Shown: positions 27,366 to 38,111 of the stretch, piece after piece
Layout: the number at the start of each line of letters is the position of its first letter
Numbering within the stretch: the first letter of the stretch is position 1
DNA from: Monarcha castaneiventris obscurior
Lineage: Eukaryota; Chordata; Aves; Passeriformes; Monarchidae
NCBI GenBank assembly: GCA_026261815.1
Contig: JAMPIT010000510.1
Coordinates: 16,402,001 to 16,466,000, forward strand
Direction of reading: 5' to 3'
DNA length: 64,000 bases
Translations under genes and position numbers: made by a program
The notes under the pieces: generated by a model
Databases searched by the model: none
What the model saw: the letters and a program-made list of their open reading frames with translations, nothing else
What the model was told of the DNA's origin: nothing

Positions 27366-27703
27366 CTATTATTAATGAAAGGTGTTTTATGGTGGACTAC
27401 TTTATGGGTATGTGACAAATAATCCAGCATGCTGAAAGGAAAGAAACTTGAGACAGAAAAATACACAGAGCTCAGAATTAGAGCCCAGAAAAAAACAACA
27501 GAGTCAAAAAACCCCCACATGCTGTGACAAATAGCAGAAACCAGCCTCTGTGAAAACAGAAGGAATAATAACAACTGATTACACTGCTTGCAGGAACTTG
27601 ACAATGTCATCATGATGCGAGTAACATGGACAAAGATAGCAGCAGAAATACAAGAAAAAAATCGAAAATCTTTCTTTCCTAGTACCAAAAAAAAGTCACA
27701 GCT
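27366..27703. other. No gene supported
   Basis: A minus-strand open frame covers this stretch (27356-27910) only because the GATA array reads through as Tyr-Leu-Ser-Ile. No domain is visible on either side of the array. Confidence 0.5.
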
Positions 27704-27714
27704 GATATAGATAG

Positions 27715-27799
<85 letters not shown>

Positions 27800-27801
27800 T
27801 A
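27704..27801. repeat. Long (GATA)n microsatellite
   Basis: After an imperfect start (GATATAGATAGAGATAG), GATA tetramers run almost without interruption from about 27716 to 27798, ending in GATATAG. This is the longest simple repeat in the window at about 98 bases. It lies about 340 bases from the CR1 copy at 27008-27364, but the two are not contiguous. Confidence 0.95.
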
Positions 27802-28250
27802 GCTGCCAGGACAAAAGCAGGAGAAGGCAGAGAAGTAAAACTTGGGACTTTAAATATCCATCTTGCCTTGTTAAAGAAATATGGGAGCTATGTGAGGGAG
27901 CAAATAGCAAACTAGAATAAATAAAATGTCTAATATCATCACTAAACTGCTAAAAATATGTTTGGCTTTTGTTGTTGTCTAAAGGCAGTACTAGGTCTGG
28001 AGCCAACATATTTAAGCAAGAGCTTGACACCTCTACAGAGTTGGGAAGCTCTCAACATACAGCACAGAATAGTCCAGTAGTCCCAGATAATGAAAAGAGG
28101 AAAAGCAAGCACTAAAAGTAAAGTAAAATAAGATAATTTCTCCAGAAATCACAGCCAAGCAAATGACACCACAGGATTTGCATTCACCCATGATCACTGT
28201 AGGAAATAAATTTATAAAATCTATCAGACAACATAGACCATAAACTTTAC

Positions 28251-28272
28251 TATATATATATATATATATATA
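28251..28272. repeat. (TA)11 dinucleotide repeat
   Basis: Eleven TA units, followed by AAAAATATATTTTTTC. This is a simple slippage-prone tract in AT-rich surroundings. Confidence 0.9.
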
Positions 28273-29434
28273 AAAATATATTTTTTCAAAGTGTTTTCAA
28301 CTGAAGCAGTAAATATTTTAATATTTGAATTTTTATATTTTATTTATAGGAAATTTTTTCATGCTTGATGAATCAAAGAGGTGATAGGAGGTACCCATAA
28401 AAATACAGTGATCTTTTTCCACAGAATACTCTTTAAGGTATATTCCTTCTTTAGACTGTATCTGAGCTGTTAAAACCTTTCCCTGGAAAATATAATCAAT
28501 ATTCCAGAGTAGATAGGAAACTATACGTAAACTATGAGAGATATATAAAAGTATGACTAAGAGTCTCTGTGCAGATTTCAGAGGACATGTGCCACTCTGA
28601 TCTCATGTCATGTTAAAGAAATAAAAATCTATAGCAATAAATGTGCCATGAGTAATGTTGGGCTCATTGCCCACATTTCTGTGGATCAGAAACCATTACT
28701 TGAGAGCAGCATTGCTCAGATGAGGAACTGAAATGGTGTGCAAGATATGAGAGTGATGTGACTGGTCTGTGAAATAATGCATCAAAAGTATACATATTCT
28801 CACCGTACAAAAATGTAAAGTGGAAACTGATATGTCTAATAAATTATCATTAGAAATACCTTCTATTTTTGAGCTGATTGTGAATTAAAGCCAGTATATT
28901 ATACAAGATAGTTGGCAGAATTCTTTTAAGAAAAGTTAGGCTGTTTCTCATCAGAAAAAAATTTCAATTAACACAACTGTATAGTATTTGATTGCAGTGA
29001 AGTAGAGAAAAATAGGGCTGTGTGAAGAATACTTAAGATTTAAAATAAAATTTGTGTTGTCTTGAGATTCTTGTAAAGAAACAGGCACAGTGTCATTCTA
29101 CCTGAGTCCTTGACTGAAAAGGGAACAACTTGAGAGGACCCTAAAACTTGTAACAAAAACAAATTTGAATGCAAAAGCTGTTGAAACCTCAGATTAAGGA
29201 CCCAAGATAGGACACGCTCTATGCCACGGAGCTGCACACTTTACTGACTTATGAGGAGTTAAAATAGCTCTCCTCAGTGTTCTGTGATTTAAAATTGTTA
29301 TAAAATTGGAGGCTAAATTAACCACTATGCATAGTGATATTTGCAGTTTCCACCTTCTGGAATTCAAGAAAACAGCAAAGATAGAGCTATTACTTCCCCA
29401 GGTGAGGAGACCTATGCTAACAGGCTCTTGGATG

Positions 29435-29470
29435 TGATCAGTAAATGATGGCATGATCAGTAAATGATGG
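29435..29470. repeat. 17-bp tandem duplication
   Basis: TGATCAGTAAATGATGG occurs twice with a period of 19 bases (29435 and 29454). The copies are identical, which points to a recent local duplication. Confidence 0.85.
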
Positions 29471-30099
29471 GAAGTAATAAACGCTCATCCCAAACATTAC
29501 CGGGGCAATATTAAAACTAGCAGTCAGTTTAATCACACACTAATTAGGATAACAAGGTGGCTCTTTTCTCTAGGTACTTCTTTCCCCTTTTTTCCCAGAT
29601 TATTACAGAGCATTTATTCAAACTTGTGTTCTTCCATAAGCAGCAAAGGATGGGACACGCACAGGCCATTAGCTGTAGGACTTGGAAATTAAACATTTGG
29701 AAGTGCTAATAAGCTCTCAAGCTCTCCAGCTATGCCTAACCCTAGAGCCAGTGCTCTGACAGGAGAGAAACAGATGCTTCTCTTCCTGTTCTCCCTCCAG
29801 CTCTCCATGTGGTGATAAGAAACTTGGATACATTCCCCCAGTAAGAGCTGCAAGGTCGTCCAAGAGATGAGTGTGGGTGTGAGCTATGCTCTGTTCTCCT
29901 CTGCTCAGTGTCCAGCAGTGACGTGTGCTGTTTGTGCTCGAACTGGAAGGATGCTACAGAGAAGTTGTACCTAGCTCTAGGTCTGATTTCAGCCAAAGGA
30001 AGCTGCAGAGACCACGCTTTAATTACAGGTCTGACGTGGTTCAACAGACAGCAGGAATATTCTTCAACATAACAGATGTGACTGAACATGACAGAGAAA

Positions 30100-30147
30100 G
30101 AAACTAAACCAAACAAACCAAACCAAAAAAAAAAAAAAAAAAACCCC
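30100..30147. repeat. A-rich CCAAA tract with A19 run
   Basis: AAACTAAACCAAACAAACC leads into a run of 19 A at 30125-30143 and then CCCC. No retroposed sequence was recognised on its left side, so I do not call it a retrocopy tail. Confidence 0.7.
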
Positions 30148-30149
30148 TT

Positions 30150-33100
30150 GAAGTGAAGACTAGATAGACCTTTTACACTACCAAATGTTTTATAATCTGT
30201 GCATTCATCATGCCTTCATTTAATAAAATCTGCAATGTGAAAAGGAAAAGTCAATTAAAAGCAAAATAAAGTCACCTCATAAATGACCAAAATTCACCTA
30301 CGGCTATATTCTCATCTATTCTCACCAAATTTCAGAGCAACTAATGAAAAATTACTACCCGTGCTAGAAAGTCTGAGCAGTGAATGTATCTCACAGTCTG
30401 GCAGCTCCTCAGCAAACTGGAAGCATGATGTACCTAGTTAATGCAATGTACTGTTCATTGAAAACAGTGAAAAACACTGCAAAAATTGGAACCAGCTGTC
30501 ATAACAGTACAGGATAGACCCTGTACTTCTCTGAAAGTATGTAAACACCTATGAGTCCATATTATGTGCACAGCAGAATTTTCAGTGACAGCAGCATTTG
30601 CAGTATGAGTGTCCATAATGCATCCATAATCATAGGCAGAGTCAACAACAAGGGAGAGCATGAAAAGAAACTTTGATCCCTTAGAAACCACTTCGTTAAA
30701 CAGGAATAGGATTAAACACTAACACCTTCCTTTTTCGCCTTCCTACACTCTAATTCATCTGGAGTGAGACAGAACGAAGCACCAAGCCTCAAAGGACATG
30801 GAAATTATTTCCTTTAGAATACAATGTATCCCAGAGATAGTTTCAAAACATTGCTCTTTGAACTTTTAAAAAAGGTTTCTTAAGCCAGTTCTTGGAAACT
30901 GATAAACCAGAGAACCCCAGAGCCTACATCTGCTGTCTGTACAAATTAGGAATTACTCAATCACTGAAACTGAGGTCATCAGAGCAGCAGAGGTGAAAGA
31001 GGGCCTGTGTTGTCCATTCTCCCTCGCTTCTTTCCCTGAATCAAACCTATACTGAGTGTAAGGGCATGCATATAGAGCCAAACATACATGTGCATAATGA
31101 TTTTCAAGGAAATATGAGTTTCCAATGAAATACATTTTCACTTGTTTCCTTTTTTGCTCTATGCGCATGATTATTTTGCTCATTTTTTGGTATGGCTTAC
31201 TCATAATTCTGTATTTGCCTAATAGTATGCAACTTTGATAAACAGCATGCTAAAACACAGCCAGATGTTTTCAGAGGCTGTGTGTTTTTACATAATTCCG
31301 GGGGATAAAGGTGGCAGAACCTCACTTCTTCATGTGGTGGGAAAAAAGACACGGCAGTAGTTTTGACAAGGGCCAAATTCTATAAGAGGGAGGGACATTC
31401 CAGGAAATATAGGGGAAAGATGATAATTATGAGAGCCCTCTATTACTGACAGATTTTGAAATACCAGAAAAAGATGTGGGACTAGGGAAAATACAGGAGG
31501 CCTTTCCCTGGCATTTTCATGGCTGATCAGGTGATCAGTGCCAGGAGGACTGGCACAATCAGTTTCAACTTATCAACTCTTCCTGAAATCCCTTCATGTA
31601 CACATAATCACGTAGCACGTAATCGCAGTTGTATATGTGGCCAGACTTACAGAGCTCCCATTCCTGCTATTGGTCAGGCCAATCCACAAATTAATTTCAC
31701 ATTAGGCTTATCAAGTTATTATAGTGGCTATTTCAGCTTTTCTCTTCATCTACTTTTCTTTTTCTCCAAGATCTTCAGGACTTACAATAACTCCTGCTTT
31801 TCTGTTTTGCTACATTAACTAATGTTCCATGGCTTCATGCCACTATCCACTGCCTTCAGCTCTACCGAATTTAGGCAATGCTCTCTATAGAAAGCAGCCA
31901 GAGGAATAAATCATAAACCACATTACATTTCATATAGTGGTGTTAAATTATTTCACTGCTACCAGGAGTATTATTATTGTTTTAAACAAGAAAAGAAGCA
32001 AGGATTTACAAGTAAAGCCATTTAGTTTCTCTTAAAAGTTTTGATATTTACATAAAACTCATTATTGGGCAACTTACTCATTCACACCTTAAATTCAATT
32101 GTCTATAAATTCTTTCATTTTTAAATGCCTTTGACTGTTGTGTCCTTGAGACCCATTCGAGTTATTTTTATGAGTTCTTGGTTTTTGTATTGCAGTCTCA
32201 AGTTTGTCACTGCACACCAAATAATGGGAGCTTTGTGTGATGCACAGAAAGGATGTTCCTTGGCTCTGTCGGGGTCAACAGATTATTGCAGTCCTATATT
32301 CAGCTTATAACACAAACTCATCCCTCTCCTAGCAACTCCTTCTTCTATCCACCCGGTATGGCAGCTTGCTGAATACCTCAGGTGCAGTAGTGGCATTCAG
32401 CAGTGAAGACCATACTCTGAAGGGAATGAATTTGGGAGGAAAATGTGATGGGGATGAATTTGGGAGGATGTTGTGGTAGGAATCAATGTTCACTGGAAGA
32501 GATGAAAATATATGAAAAGAAAATTGCAGAGTTAAGGCTCCGGAGGCATGGAAAGAGGAGGCTTTTGGAGGATAGAAAATAAATAGGCCACTACATGCAG
32601 GGACCTGTCTGTATTTTCATAGTATTGGAGCAAGTATTAATACTCCTATATAGTGTAATACTGAGAGAAGACAATAAATTATATACTTCATGATGACAAA
32701 ATTCAAGATTTAGAGTGATTTGAAATCATATGGCTTCAATTATGATTCCATATGAATTCATAATAGTTTCCATCAGTAAAGCGTGAGGTGGAAATGCACC
32801 GTAATGCCAATCTGCCCTTCAAACCCTGTCAGCAGAAAACCCACCCAGCCTGTAGTTTAAACTCAGTGAACTAAATTCACACTCATTCAACTGCTAGAGA
32901 AACTTTCTGAGTTTTGACAGTATTGGTGTGCCTTTCTCTTTCCTCATTTCACAATGTTCCAGCATAATCATATCCTTCAGTCAATTGCACTTGTACTGAC
33001 AGAAAAGAGTTCAAAATGATTCAAAGGTACTGTAAGCAGAAAAGCCTGCAGGTTGCTTTTAAGTTCAACAGAAATCCTTCACGTTTTTTTTGGGTTTGTA

Positions 33101-36100
33101 TGTGGTAAAGGTCATGCATTAAATACACTGTTATTAAATACATATGAAATACATATGTGCCATGGATGAAGGTGACTTGCTTACTTTCTTCAGGCACAGA
33201 CATTTGCTCACACTTGCAACAAGAATAACTTGAAAACTTTTGCCTGATTCCCTCACATGCATTCCTGCTTTTCCCCAACAGCATACGGTGGACCCCATCT
33301 CCAGCTGGTCTACAACAGATGAGTTTCACTGAAGTATATTAATTGTATAATGAATTAACTACAGAAGTTCAAAATAGCACATAAAAATTTGGAAGCACTT
33401 TCCAAATTTTCCACAGTATTTAATCTGCTAGGCACTGTATCAGTCAATAAAACCTGTTACTTCAATCTACTATGTTAGACTTGTGAGCCCTTTTGTGACC
33501 TTACCTCAGGGACATTTCCACTGACACACCCTGCTGCCAACTAAATTAGTCTTAATATAATATTTTAACAAACTCTTGTAAAACCTCTTAATGGATTTTC
33601 TTCCATTCTGAAAAGTCCTTCAGACAAGACAAATCACATCCAGAATCTGCCATTGTCAATGAAGAAACTTTTTGTTGAGTTCAGGAAACCTGAGTGGGTT
33701 TCCATGTGTGTTCTAGCCTCTTTACCAACCAACAAAGCTGAAGCTCTTGTGAAGATGACTGCTACCAGGTAGAAACAGAGTAATTTGAAAGTATTTTTGA
33801 GGAATTTGAAGAATGCAATCTTCCTCAAAGAATGAGAGAAATACTTTGTATGGAAAAAAAAAAAAAAAAACCAGAGAAAAGCCATTCCTCTGATGAAAAA
33901 TAGAAAGCACTGTCTTGCTAAACTGTTCTTGTGACTTTCCCTGGTTAACACACTTTTCTTGTGACAGTTCTTGTGAGTTTTGTTGGTTAACACACCAACA
34001 CACACACACCAGCATAGAGCCCAAGAGGACAGAGGTGAGACCAATGGCATGGAATACCAGAGCACATGAGCAATGCCCAATAATTACTGAAAAGCAGGGT
34101 CAGCTTCCCAACTACTTTCAAAAACTCTGGCAGGCTCAAAGCCTGTTACAGCTTTGTCTGTATTAAAAATTAAAAATCTTTCTCTTAGCCTAATTTGTTC
34201 CAGTAAGCAAAAACAAACTCAGTGAAAATTAAAAAAATCATTGTCCCAAATCAACAGAATATGCAGCAGTTAAAGGGACTTGTTGCAACTCCTTGTATCT
34301 TTTTTCTTCTTCCGGTAGCTGTAACAGAAATCCATAATGCACATTTTTCTAGACCATGTGCCATTTCTCATGTAATGTTAGTGCTTCTAAACTGCATGGT
34401 TGTAGAATGAGAATCTGGACCTTTGTGTGAAACTGGTCTCTTTCTGAGAGATAAGTTTTGGAAGAAGTCTCATGCAAACAAGTCATCCATAAACATAAGA
34501 AGAAAGGCCACAAGTAGTGAAACTGAAAAGAAATAGGTTTTACAGAGGTGCCTTTTACATGACATAGCCTTAAACCATGTGAGTCATTGCTTTGTGATGC
34601 ATTCAAGCATTGGCCAGCAGTAAAAGTAGATTAGACATTCATACAGATAATAAGAACATCGAAAGCTCTTTTTGAAAAGGTTAAAGATATATATTATTCT
34701 TACCTTAGCTCACAAACTAACAAAACAGCCAGGAGGAGGAAGAACCTTCCGAAAGGCAGGTTAGCTATCTGTCTGACCTTGCATATATCTTTCTCAGACG
34801 TTGGCTCCACTAGGACTAGATACTGAACTGAATGAGCAATTCTTTCCAGCTCAGAGATAAATAGAGAGCTCCTGCTGTTATCTCTGGTGTTCTCAGGTAT
34901 TTTCCAGAGGCCCCTTGCACATGCATTACATACCGTAGCTCATTGCACCGCACCCATCCCCGTGGCTCCTGAAGACCTCGTGCTTCCAAGGGTTTCTCTT
35001 GCTGTCAGCTGACCCTGGAGACTCCAGAGAGGGGTCCACAACACAGAGCTGCACCAGTTGTTACGAGTTCAGTCTGCAAGAGCTCAGCCCATTTCTCCCC
35101 TGAGGTCTCAGAGGGGAGCACTGAGCAGAGCAGTGTCTGCAGCCCTGCTCAGACAGAACTGAGCCACACAGTCACCCAGAAGAGCTTCCCAAGATCCGAT
35201 GGACACCAAAGCACACTGCAGAGCAGCAGCATGCCAGAATACACAATCACATGCAAAGGGCCGTGTCCATCTTGAGAAAATGGGGCCCAGCCAAAGCCCA
35301 TTTGCTAGCCATAAGCACAAATGACCCATCCCTTTACCCTAGACTGAACCCAAGACTCAGCTGTAAGGCTGCAAGCACCTCTAATAGTGGAATTTGTTCG
35401 AATTGGGGTCTGAATCAAAGATTATGGCCACGATTTATGTTTAATATTTGGTCATATTTTGCTCACTGTAACACAGTGTGGAGGCCAATGCTGCTCTTCT
35501 TTCTAATTGCTTGGCATCACACTGTTGGATGGAAAACAATGTTCCTATATAGTCAAGGTCCCTGGTTTCCAAAATATATATTTTCTCTTTTATTTGTTTT
35601 AATATCAGAACAACTGAGCTATAGGTAATAGAATTCTTTCATTAAACAAACAATCAAAATGTCATATTCTTATATCCTAGTGGAATAAGAGGCTGGAAGC
35701 CTGAAAGATGCAGTCACTTGTAACTTAAGCTACTAACACTCCAGAGAGTACTGACAGTTTTCCAGCAAGGGAAGCACTAGGCCCCTCTGTACATGAATAG
35801 GCTGTATCCTCCAGAGGAGCTCAAGCTGCAAATGCCAACATGATTTTCCCAGAAACAAACTGTGCTTCACAGCAGCATTCATTCCAGACTGCAGGAGGGA
35901 CAACACCAGAAGGCCAAAGGAAAATCAGCATAATGACCAAGTGATTTATAGCACTCATCGAAGGCAGTGTTATTACAAAATGAGGAAAATGTCTCCTCTT
36001 TCAGCACTTTAATCACTTGGGCCAATGTAGATGCCAAAGGTTCACACCTTTGTACGCAGCCCCATAATTACGAGACAAAAAGCAGAGGAGAGAGAGTATC

Positions 36101-36860
36101 AACTCAGCTGTGCTGAATGAGAATAGTTACAACATCAGGCAAAATCTCTCACTAGTCATTTTGAAGAACCAGGTTAGGAAACAAAAGAAACACATTCTCA
36201 ATTCATACAGAGTACTTTTGAAGCTTTTCACCCTGCTGTGGTGTTCAGCAATACAAATTTCTCTCTCCCACTGGCACAAGCAAGTAGCAGTGCAATGGTA
36301 TTGACAGGAGCAATGAGATCAGCAAATACTTTTATTTCTACTTCACCATCTGCTTTTTATCTGTTGAGCTTCTCCTGATAGCTGGAGAATCATTATCTAT
36401 AAAGCTGTTAGTTTTCTGGGGTTTTGATTTGGTTTGTCTTTCTAGTTGCTTTCAGTGCCAATTCAGTAACTGCCAAGATGCCTTAGGAAATAGCTCCCAG
36501 AAGCATGCCCTCTAACCAAGGAACAGGGCTGCTGCTCCCTCACGTGTTCCCTCTTGCCTTCCTGAATGGAAATGTACCTACTTTCTACACCAACAAAATT
36601 ATCTGGTGCTGAATGGACTCAAAGTAGATCTCCTTGCCTACCTGAGACTTAGGTGAAGAAAGCAATTTACTTCTAATGGTCAAAATGGGTGATAAATAAT
36701 CTGAGGTTTATAGATCTCATTTTATTTTACTGAGGATGGAGGACAAATAAAAAGTCTCCAGTTCAGTATTTGCAAAGCTACACAATACACAGACTCAAAT
36801 CTGAAAAACTGGACAGATGATAAGAAAAAGGAAGATTATTGGGATATGAATTCATGTTCT
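30150..36860. other. Long stretch with no supported gene
   Basis: About 6.7 kb with no recognisable gene, transposon or RNA gene. A 17-base A run lies at 33854-33870, and the sequence GAATTTGGGAGGA is repeated near 32430 and 32455. Open frames such as 33634-34080 (minus, 148 codons) and 35251-35628 (plus, 125 codons) are low-complexity or lack domains. The part at 34900-35330 is GC-richer, with a CAG/CTG-rich look. Confidence 0.5.
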
Positions 36861-36863
36861 TCA

Positions 36864-36976
36864 CAAAAAAAAACAAAACAAAAAAACCACCACAACAACA
36901 AAAAAAAATAATCCCAAAAAAACCCCAACCAAACCACAACTAAACAACAAAACAAACAAACAACAAAAAAAAACAC
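36864..36976. repeat. A-rich low-complexity tract
   Basis: One strand is almost free of G and T for about 110 bases, with mixed A-runs, CAAAA, CAACAA and AAACCCC units. It looks like a degenerate A-rich simple repeat. It has no recognisable element attached and contains no coding potential. Confidence 0.85.
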
Positions 36977-37146
36977 TTTATTTTCTAATCACTTCCTTTG
37001 GTAACAAAAAGATCACTCTCGGATTCCATGTGTGCTGCCATTCAGACTCCTGGCTGAAACTAAAAACACAGATTAGGAGTATCAAAGCTCACCCTTGGAA
37101 TTGCCACTTTGTGTTTCCAGGTCTGTTCTGCACTTGATGCTTAAAA

Positions 37147-37420
37147 CATACAAAGCAGGGATTGCCATATCAGAGCAGACTTCTAATCCATCTATCCAGT
37201 AAAAACTTGTGGGATAACCTATCTAAAGAAGGAATGTCTTGCTTCAGACAAGTTGCTCCAGACAGTTGCTGAACTATATTCTGAAGTCCAGGTACTTATC
37301 CAAAACTAATTCAATGTTCCCACTATATAAACATGTCTAATCTCTTGTTGCCTGCCAAATTTTGTTCCAACAGCTCATACCACAATCACCTAAAGAACTT
37401 CACCATAAATTTGGATGTTT
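37147..37420 (-). mobile_element. Probable ancient CR1-type 3' end
   Basis: The order of blocks matches an old, widespread amniote CR1-clade tail seen from its antisense side. GGGATTGCCATATCAGAGCA, then a CCATCTATCCAGTA block, are followed by AATTCAATGTTCCCACTATA, and later GTTCCAACAGCTCATACCAC corresponds to the conserved part near the end of ORF2. Divergence is high, so the copy should predate the other CR1 insertions here. Orientation and edges are inferred from block order, not from an alignment. Confidence 0.45.
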
Positions 37421-37865
37421 CAGATCCTAATGAGTTGTCCAGGCTCATCTTCTGATGAAAATGCCATGATTTACAGTACTAACATACAACAGCATTGGCA
37501 AGCCTGGTATAGAGTCAATAGATACAGCATTAATTCTCAGTCAAATGAATGTCTCTTGATGAAATTGAGTGTCAATGGCACGCAGGATGAACAAGTCTTG
37601 ATTTGCACTTTGCTTCCAACAGAAAATGTGTTACTACAGTTACAAATATGTTTTAGAGATCTGGTGTCGCTGGAGGAAAATTAGGTTATAAGAACTAGGG
37701 AGCTACTCAGCCTGGATTTCAAACCTCAGTTCTGGCAATATTATTATGTTAGTATATATTAACTAATATATGTCTGTATAAAAGAGAATAGAGCCAACTT
37801 CCTCTGACTCATTAGTTCAACTCCTGTCCAAACAAATTAAGAGAGAAAGTTAGCTATTCATTATA

Positions 37866-37910
37866 TGGAATGGAATGGAATGGAATGGAATGGAATGGAA
37901 AATTTCAGTT
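37866..37910. repeat. (TGGAA)9 repeat, CR1 3' tail
   Basis: Nine perfect TGGAA pentamers abut the 3' end of the minus-strand CR1 copy at 37911. On the element strand this is a (TTCCA)n tail. I interpret it as the terminal repeat of this CR1 subfamily expanded into a microsatellite. Confidence 0.9.
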
Positions 37911-38110
37911 GGGAAGGTCCTACAACAATTAACCTCTCCAGCTGTCTGACCACAAGTTAAAGCATGTTGTTAAGGGCATTGTCCAAATTCCTCTTAAGCA
38001 CTGACAGGCTTGGGGCATCCACCACCTCTCCAGGAAGCCTGTTCCAGAGTCTGACCACTCTCCCTGTAAAAGCATGCTTCCTAATGTCCTGTCTTATCCT
38101 AATGTCAAGT
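37866..38110 (-). mobile_element. CR1 LINE 3' end with TTCCA-type tail
   Basis: Reading from the tail, the sequence runs CAGTTGGGAAGGTCCTACAA, CTGACCACAAGTTAAAGCAT, then GCACTGACAGGCTTGGGGCA, CCTGTTCCAGAGTCTGACCA and a CTTCCTAATGTCCTGTCTTA end. This is the standard antisense view of a CR1 3' end. The diagnostic block around GTTAAGGGCATTGTCC and the pentamer tail differ from the copies at 27008 and 40885, so it belongs to another CR1 subfamily. It is 5'-truncated, with no long ORF. Confidence 0.88.
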
Positions 38111-38111
38111 C

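Larger units (their letters stand above)
27805..30095. other. No gene supported; AT-rich
   Basis: AT-rich sequence with a (TA)n tract at 28251-28272, followed by AT-rich text to about 28350. A near-perfect 17-bp tandem duplication, TGATCAGTAAATGATGG, lies at 29435-29451 and 29454-29470. Short frames at 29040-30116 carry no recognisable domain. Confidence 0.5.

Noticed and set aside
27356..27910. 184-codon minus-strand open frame with many Tyr-Leu-Ser-Ile repeats
   Set aside because: It is open because the GATA microsatellite has no stop codon in this frame. The flanking peptide shows no domain.
33634..34080. 148-codon minus-strand open frame
   Set aside because: It runs through a poly-A/T tract that gives a phenylalanine block, and it has no recognisable domain.
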